Positions 26,818-32,871 of a stretch of DNA of 32,871 nt are shown piece by piece. The stretch lies in assembly GCA_017935485.1 (NCBI GenBank), contig JAGBHO010000021.1, positions 66,479 to 99,349 of the forward strand, given 5' to 3'. Origin of the DNA: Alphaproteobacteria bacterium. Its GTDB lineage: Bacteria; Pseudomonadota; Alphaproteobacteria; RF32; CAG-239. How positions within the stretch are numbered: position 1 is the first letter of the stretch; each line of letters opens with the position of its first letter. Both the position numbers and the translations under genes were made by a program. The notes under the pieces were generated by a model. The model worked only from the letters and a program-made list of their open reading frames with translations. It was not told where the DNA came from and did not search any database.

Positions 26818-28383
26818 ATGAATATTGACAGTGATGAGAATGTTAGAAAACATGGTGCCTTTTATTATGTTTTTTGGGGAATTGCAGGAGCATTGCTGCT
26901 TTGGCTGAATTATGATTATTTGCATGCGCATTTGTCCTCCAATGCCGAAAAAATCAACGATTATGTTCCGCAGTATGACGAATTGGAAAAGTATGAGCTG
27001 CCGGCGGTTGCCAGTTGGTTTTATCTGAAAAAAGCTCCCGACGGCAATCAGGACACCGGTTATTATTTCGGTTCCGGCTATAAGCGTCAGAATGTGCTGC
27101 CGAAGATTTTGGTGGTGCCGCAAAACGGTCGTAAACATTCTGCCGAGGTTACGGCAAAAGCTTATTGGAAGTTGGCACAGACCGGTAAAAAATTTAAAAA
27201 TGTCATTATGTTAATTCCGGAATGCGGTGAGAAAATTGCTGGTGTCTATCTGCCGTTTTTTCAGGCGCTGTCAATGCCGGGAGGGAACGTGCCAGTTAAT
27301 GCGGATATGGTGCGGGCGGCAAAGGCTTATGGCTGGAAGAAAAACGAAGCGGTTTGGAAAAATCAGGATTATTGGAGAAAGCATCTGTTTTTTCTGAAAA
27401 AAATCAATCAAGATTTTTCCGTGCTGCCGGTTGTTTACGGAAACACGACGGTACGGGAGCTGGAATTGGGGCTGAGGCCGTATTTATATGACGATGAAAC
27501 GCTTTTTGTTTTCTTTGCCGATTTGTCGGTTTATTATGAGCAGCAGAAGCAAGTTCGGAAAGACGGTGAAAAAGAGAAGCTGCCGGATTTGGGGAAGGTT
27601 GAAAAACGTCCGTGCGGGGATGCCGGAATTCAGACAGCGCTGAATTTTGCCAAAGAGTTGAGGATGTCGTCTTTGTTGGTTGACGGATATGGTAATGACG
27701 GGTCGGAAGAGGAAATCAAGGCTAGCTGGAAGTATGAAAACTGGCTTAATGTAGCGCCGGAAAAAGAAAAGGATGTGTTGCCGACGTTGATTGAGCTGGA
27801 GGCTGAAAGCATCAGGCTTTTTGTCGGACAATACGGGCAGGATTTGTTGAAAGCGGCGGAAGAAAGTTTGGAAAAGTGGTTGCAGAAGGGCAAAAAATAT
27901 AAGCCTTCTCGCAAAAAATATGATGAAAAGCTGTTTGACAAAGGTGCCGTGTTTGTGACCTTGTTTAATAAGGGCACAATGCGGGGAGAAGCAGGAAGTC
28001 TGCGGGCCAAGCAGGCAGTGGTGCTTGATGTGGCGGAAAATGCCAGAGCCGCGGCTTCGGAAGATGTGCGCTTTGACAGCGTTAAGCCGGAAGAGCTTGC
28101 CGATTTGGAAATCAGGATTACTTTTCTGACGGATTACGAGCGTTTGAATTTTGACAATGAAGACGGGCTGCTTGCCCTTCTGCAGCCGGAAACGGACGGG
28201 ATTGTTTTGCGCGACGGCAACCGTCAGGGGTTGTTTTTGCCGGCCATGTGGCAGGAGTTTCCCGACAAAAAAGAATTTTTGACACAACTTAAGTTAAAAG
28301 CCGGCATGAGTCCGACTTATTGGTCCGATAAATTAAAAGCCTATCGTTTTAGAACAGTGGAGATTAAGAAAAATGGAAATTAA
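26818..28383 (+). CDS. Membrane-anchored MEMO1-AMMECR1 fusion protein with degenerate active-site motifs
   Basis: This 521-residue protein has an N-terminal membrane helix (about 14-32). A MEMO-like domain (about 93-300) follows, and an AMMECR1 domain (about 327-515). The AMMECR1 part is clear: KGAVFVTLFNKGTMRGEAGS, LDVAENARAAA, LADLEIRITFL and LFLPAMWQEFPDKKEFL, then LKLKAGMSPTYW. The MEMO part is divergent: PQNGR stands where PHAGY is usual, IPECG where GPxH occurs, and ADLSVYYE where SDLSHY occurs, so the histidines are missing; the Cys of the CGxxPI-like element remains (C266, PCGDAGIQTAL). The AMMECR1 hallmark LRGCIG is MRGEAG, losing its Cys. It is usually paired with a radical SAM protein, which I do not see here. 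Function unknown. It overlaps the next gene by 11 bases. Confidence 0.8.
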   Translation: MNIDSDENVRKHGAFYYVFWGIAGALLLWLNYDYLHAHLSSNAEKINDYVPQYDELEKYELPAVASWFYLKKAPDGNQDTGYYFGSGYKRQNVLPKILVVPQNGRKHSAEVTAKAYWKLAQTGKKFKNVIMLIPECGEKIAGVYLPFFQALSMPGGNVPVNADMVRAAKAYGWKKNEAVWKNQDYWRKHLFFLKKINQDFSVLPVVYGNTTVRELELGLRPYLYDDETLFVFFADLSVYYEQQKQVRKDGEKEKLPDLGKVEKRPCGDAGIQTALNFAKELRMSSLLVDGYGNDGSEEEIKASWKYENWLNVAPEKEKDVLPTLIELEAESIRLFVGQYGQDLLKAAEESLEKWLQKGKKYKPSRKKYDEKLFDKGAVFVTLFNKGTMRGEAGSLRAKQAVVLDVAENARAAASEDVRFDSVKPEELADLEIRITFLTDYERLNFDNEDGLLALLQPETDGIVLRDGNRQGLFLPAMWQEFPDKKEFLTQLKLKAGMSPTYWSDKLKAYRFRTVEIKKNGN

Positions 28384-30088
28384 CGGATATGAGATTGCTT
28401 ACAGCGAGGCAGAGCTGGATAAAATGCTGAATGAGCAAATGCTGCCTGTGGTTTTGATTGACGAGCAATTTGAGGGATATCAGAAACTGCAGGAAGGTGA
28501 TAAAAAAGCTTTGAAGCATTTGGTTGCGGCGGCAAAAATCATGAATGAGGTTTCGCAGGAGCAGGATCACCATATGAACATTGTTCAGCGAAAAGCTTTG
28601 GAAAAGGCCACAATAAGCAGTTCTTACGCCGCCAAGGCGCTTAAGCTTTTTATGTCTTTGAACGGTGTGGAGGGACTGAACGGCCTTGATGCCGAACCGG
28701 TAGAAATTTTTAAGGGGATTTCCGGCCTGCCGGGGCGGAATTTTTATCCGGTTGACCTTACCGTCGGAGAATTTCATAAAATTATTCAAAAAATGTTGGA
28801 AGACGGCAAAGTTGACGAAGTCAGAAAGATTTTAAGCGCGCGGACAATGGTGCGGCGAGACGGTGAGGTGTTAAAAGCCATCGATTATACCGAGTATTTT
28901 GCCAAAGAGTTTTCAGCCATTGCCAATGAGCTGGAAGTGGCCGCGCATTATACCACAGACGAGAAGTTTAAAGATTATCTCGGATGGCAGGCGCAGGCGC
29001 TGATTCAAAACAATGAAGACATGGATATGCTGGCGGACAAGCATTGGGCGGTGTTGCAGGACAGCGAGCTTGAGTTTACGCTGAGCCGGGAATGTTATGA
29101 TGATGCGATTACGCCGAGCGTTTTTGAAAACAGTGCTTTGATGGCGCTTCTTAACCGTTACAATATTGAAGTTAATTCTAAAGATATGCTGGGAATCCGT
29201 GTCGGAATCGTCAACAAGCAGGGAACGGAACTGCTGCTCAAGTTTAAGGATCTGATGAAAGAATTGGCCGCGAAAATGCCGTTTGCCGAGCGTTATGAGC
29301 AAAATATCAACAAAAGCGATGAACTTAAGCAGACAATGGTTGATGCCGATTTGGCCGCCTTAACCGGCGATTATGCGCAATGCCGCGGCGGAATTACAAC
29401 GGCGCAGAATTTGCCCAATAATGATAAGTTGTCTATTAAAACCGGCGGCGGCCGGCGTAACGTTTATCATCGCCAGGTCAGAATGAGTGTGGATAAAGAA
29501 AAGAATCGGAAGCTTTTGGAAAGACTGGTCGCACCGGAACTGCACCGATATTTTGATCCCGAAACCGACCATTTGTTTGTCATCGGGCATGAAAACGGCC
29601 ATTCTTTGGGGCCTGACAGCAAGTATCAGACCGGGTTGGGGCAGTATAAGCATATTATTGAAGAGCATAAGGCGGATATTGTCTCGATGGCTTTTATGCC
29701 GGAATATGTCAAGGCCGGCGTTATTGATGACGAAACCCTGAAGAAGATTTATGTGACCCATGTGGTTTATCGCCTGTTCGGAAAGGCAAAGCCGCAATTG
29801 TCCCTGCCGCATCGGGTGGCTGAGCTGATTGAATTGAATTATTTGTTGGAAAATAAGGCGATTTCATTTGACGAAGACATGAAACTGCATATAGATTTTG
29901 AACGCTTTCCGCAGGTTATGAGGCAGCTGCTTGAGGATACGGTTGAGATTCAGCTTTCCATGTCTCCGCAAAAGGCAAAAGAGTTTATTGAACGCTACAG
30001 TGTCTGGAGCGATGTTTCGCAAAAAATTGCGGCGGTTCATGCCGAGTTGGGTGTGAAGCCGTATAAAGATATAAAAATGTTTTTTTAG
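28373..30088 (+). CDS. M49-like (dipeptidyl-peptidase III family) zinc metallopeptidase
   Basis: This 571-residue probable cytoplasmic metallopeptidase has no signal peptide. The zinc site fits a gluzincin: HENGH at residues 406-410 and a third ligand in EEHKAD at 430-435, about 20 residues downstream, as in the M49 family (HEXXGH with EECRAE in classical members; HEXXH variants occur in bacteria). The N-terminal two thirds are helical. Before the zinc motif, GGITTAQNLPNNDKLSIKTG and GGGRRNVYHRQVR form a recognisable M49 block. The likely activity is removal of dipeptides from oligopeptides. It overlaps the MEMO-AMMECR1 gene by 11 bases, which implies coupled translation, and is followed after eight bases by sdaA, suggesting joint peptide and amino acid catabolism. 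Confidence 0.82.
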   Translation: MEINGYEIAYSEAELDKMLNEQMLPVVLIDEQFEGYQKLQEGDKKALKHLVAAAKIMNEVSQEQDHHMNIVQRKALEKATISSSYAAKALKLFMSLNGVEGLNGLDAEPVEIFKGISGLPGRNFYPVDLTVGEFHKIIQKMLEDGKVDEVRKILSARTMVRRDGEVLKAIDYTEYFAKEFSAIANELEVAAHYTTDEKFKDYLGWQAQALIQNNEDMDMLADKHWAVLQDSELEFTLSRECYDDAITPSVFENSALMALLNRYNIEVNSKDMLGIRVGIVNKQGTELLLKFKDLMKELAAKMPFAERYEQNINKSDELKQTMVDADLAALTGDYAQCRGGITTAQNLPNNDKLSIKTGGGRRNVYHRQVRMSVDKEKNRKLLERLVAPELHRYFDPETDHLFVIGHENGHSLGPDSKYQTGLGQYKHIIEEHKADIVSMAFMPEYVKAGVIDDETLKKIYVTHVVYRLFGKAKPQLSLPHRVAELIELNYLLENKAISFDEDMKLHIDFERFPQVMRQLLEDTVEIQLSMSPQKAKEFIERYSVWSDVSQKIAAVHAELGVKPYKDIKMFF

Positions 30089-30096
30089 AGGACTGA

Positions 30097-31479
<1,383 letters not shown>

Positions 31480-31507
31480 AAAAGGGGAGCGTGTCTCCCT
31501 TTTTTTA
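31480..31507 (+). terminator. Intrinsic terminator after sdaA
   Basis: AAAAGGGGAG (31480-31489) pairs with CTCCCTTTTT across a five-base loop (CGTGT), with one G-U pair, and a T-run follows. It begins directly after the TAA and closes the HAD-MEMO/AMMECR1-peptidase-sdaA run. Confidence 0.85.
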
Positions 31508-31609
31508 TTCTTATTTTGCCATTTGCGCATAAGTCTTACAAAAGGCTTGCCAATAATCATCATCTTGATAACAATAAATGTATCTTAAATTGAAGAAGGG
31601 TAAAAAAAG

Positions 31610-31978
31610 ATGTTTAAAAAAATGCGTGCCGGAGAGCTTTCTCTCAGTGAGACATTGTGGAAATTCGGGGTTTTGTATGGTGCGTTATTAACGTTTGTTG
31701 TTAAAATCTTTGAAAAGCTGCTGCTTCGGCAAACCAAAACGACGGATTTGCTGGCTTATTATACTCAAAACTTCAGTTTGCTGGCTCCGGATACCATGGC
31801 CATATTATGGACTTTATGTTATATTACCATGATTTTGGTCTGGATTTTTTATCTGTTGAATGTTGTTACCGGCATTTGGAGAGCCTCTGCCGCTTATGAG
31901 CGCAGCCGCTGGCTGAGCGGGATTGCCCGTCTGATGACGGTGGTTTTGGTTGTTTGGGCTGTTGTAATCGTGTTTTAG
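31610..31978 (+). CDS. Small three-helix membrane protein of unknown function
   Basis: This 122-residue protein has three predicted membrane helices (about 18-38, 62-86 and 103-122), a short basic N-terminus and an Arg-rich loop between helices 2 and 3. I recognise no family. An AAGGG nine bases before the ATG is an acceptable ribosome binding site. The lipoprotein gene follows after eight bases, so the two are probably cotranscribed. No catalytic motif can be seen. Confidence 0.72.
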   Translation: MFKKMRAGELSLSETLWKFGVLYGALLTFVVKIFEKLLLRQTKTTDLLAYYTQNFSLLAPDTMAILWTLCYITMILVWIFYLLNVVTGIWRASAAYERSRWLSGIARLMTVVLVVWAVVIVF

Positions 31979-31986
31979 GGGATGAT

Positions 31987-32148
31987 ATGAAAAAGTTTAT
32001 ATTTATTCTGGCCTTGGTGCTTAATGCCTGTACGCTGAATGTCGGAGACTTTCCGGAAGAACGGCAGAGATTATATAACGGCGGTGAGCGACAGGACGGG
32101 TTTTGTCAGGAACATCCCGACCGTTGCATTGACGGCGTGCCTTGGTAA
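31987..32148 (+). CDS. Small (53-residue) lipoprotein
   Basis: The peptide starts with a lysine-rich signal and hydrophobic core and has a lipobox LNAC with the acylated Cys at residue 15. The mature 39 residues are polar, with two cysteines (GFCQEHPDRCIDGVPW) that could form a disulfide. I chose the ATG at 31987, not the in-frame one at 31954, because AGGGG lies five bases upstream and the signal peptide begins there. It is too small to assign a family; its place behind a membrane protein suggests an envelope role. Confidence 0.75.
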   Translation: MKKFIFILALVLNACTLNVGDFPEERQRLYNGGERQDGFCQEHPDRCIDGVPW

Positions 32149-32261
32149 TTTTTTTGACAGATTATAGGTATATTAGAAAAAACATATACTCTTTTAAAGT
32201 GTAAAATATTCTTGTTTTTTAAGGTATTAGCCGAAATTGTCCTATGCTCTCCCAGACTGTA

Positions 32262-32290
32262 TTGACAACTGCGTCTTTTTGTGGTAAGAT
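32262..32290 (+). promoter_or_regulatory. Near-consensus sigma-70 promoter of the cysteine-rich secreted protein
   Basis: TTGACA (32262-32267) and TAAGAT (32285-32290) are separated by exactly 17 bases. The downstream ATG at 32327 leaves a short leader with GGGAGA at 32315-32320. This is the clearest housekeeping-type promoter in the window. Nothing else was seen in the roughly 110 AT-rich bases between the lipoprotein stop and it. Confidence 0.8.
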
Positions 32291-32326
32291 GTAAGTCAGT
32301 ATAAGAACTATTATGGGAGAAAGCCG

Positions 32327-32871
32327 ATGAAAAACATAAACAGAAATATGCTACACATGAAACTTAATTCAGCGGTGTCAATGATTTCTATTGCCTCCGC
32401 TCTAGCGGTTTTTCTCCCACCTTCCAATGCTCTTGCCGGCGTTTGTTTCCTGCCTGACTGTCAGGATTCCGACACTGTTCAGGGTGATATTAACATGAAT
32501 ATCAACGAAGATTCGGAATATTGCGAGAACAAAGGTTATACCTATTATTCATCAGGACAATGTCCGCAATATCAGGCGCAAGTCGGTAAGTGTTCCCGCG
32601 ATGACCACTATCTTAAATGTGATGCCGTAACTTGGTGTAAGCAAAACGGTTACAACACACAGACCTGTTCATTGCCGTCCTTTGTTGACGGACAATGTCC
32701 GAACGGAAAACCTTATTACAAAGGATGTAAAGAAGACAGGCCGCGGGCCTGCCGGGAAGCCGGATATGTCAATTCATGTTCTCCGGGGCGGCTTTATGCC
32801 ACCTCAAACCGCTGTCAGTGGGATAATTCTTACGGCAAGTGCTGTACCGCTTCGCCTTCGGCCGGTTGTCC
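32327..32871 (+). CDS. Exported cysteine-rich tandem-repeat protein (3' end outside window)
   Basis: The frame is open from the ATG to the window end, giving at least 181 residues. A signal peptide spans about residues 1-43, ending NALA before GVCF. The visible mature part contains 16 cysteines, which suggests extensive disulfides in the periplasm or outside the cell. Three consecutive 38-residue units start at 32522, 32636 and 32750, each with C-x3-G-Y (CENKGY, CKQNGY, CREAGY) and further Cys near positions 10-24 and 31-33. I do not recognise a named family. GGGAGA before the ATG and the promoter at 32262 support the start. The DsbA-family protein at 10932 could supply its disulfides, which is inference. 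Confidence 0.8.
   Translation, partial: MKNINRNMLHMKLNSAVSMISIASALAVFLPPSNALAGVCFLPDCQDSDTVQGDINMNINEDSEYCENKGYTYYSSGQCPQYQAQVGKCSRDDHYLKCDAVTWCKQNGYNTQTCSLPSFVDGQCPNGKPYYKGCKEDRPRACREAGYVNSCSPGRLYATSNRCQWDNSYGKCCTASPSAGC
32522..32863 (+). repeat. Three 114-base tandem units in the cysteine-rich gene
   Basis: Units start at 32522, 32636 and 32750 with an exact 114-base (38-codon) period. They share the C-x3-G-Y start, but the rest of each unit is diverged. A fourth unit may begin about one codon later, at Cys 32867. Confidence 0.75.

Overview
The window is a densely packed bacterial chromosome segment with moderate GC. It is most consistent with a motile Gram-negative alphaproteobacterium, possibly one of the gut-associated lineages. 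I base this on the hflK-hflC-degP cluster, the fliL-fliM-small membrane protein-MotE-like-TPR flagellar cluster, HolC and AsmA. The taxonomic call is an inference from gene content. I saw no rRNA, tRNA, CRISPR array, insertion sequence or phage integration signature, and no gene-free stretch exceeds 300 bases.

Layout. 1-2862 is the 3' part of a large AsmA-family gene with a coiled-coil tail. 2944-3831 is a GalU-type nucleotidyltransferase, and a terminator that can work in both directions separates it from a leftward operon hflK-hflC-degP-holC (7941 to 3878; membrane protease control, periplasmic quality control, polymerase III chi). Divergent from hflK is an Mrp/ApbC Fe-S carrier ATPase (8059-9054). 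Its stop codon overlaps, tail to tail, that of a leftward DUF47-PiT phosphate uptake pair (10770 to 9051). 10932-11729 is a membrane-anchored DsbA-family oxidoreductase.

19699 to 11795 is one long leftward flagellar unit: fliL, fliM, a small membrane/coiled-coil protein, a MotE-like protein, a 1044-residue exported TPR protein, and finally uvrB, translationally coupled to the TPR gene. It encodes motor switch and stator-accessory functions. The main flagellar structural genes are not in the window.

19970-23484 is an accessory-looking, cysteine-containing surface module: a membrane-anchored protein resembling conjugative-pilus PilM and a 943-residue PilV/shufflon-like prepilin with a beta-repeat stalk. 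A secreted protein of unknown function (23617-24441) follows. serS (24674-25963) is followed by a rightward run of a HAD phosphatase, a membrane-anchored MEMO-AMMECR1 fusion with lost metal ligands, an M49-like zinc peptidase and an iron-sulfur L-serine dehydratase (26059-31479).

The right end holds a small three-helix membrane protein, a 53-residue lipoprotein and, behind a near-consensus sigma-70 promoter, the start of an exported cysteine-rich protein built on an exact 38-residue repeat. It runs off the window. The most unusual items are the PilV-like module, the degenerate MEMO-AMMECR1 fusion and the cysteine-repeat protein.
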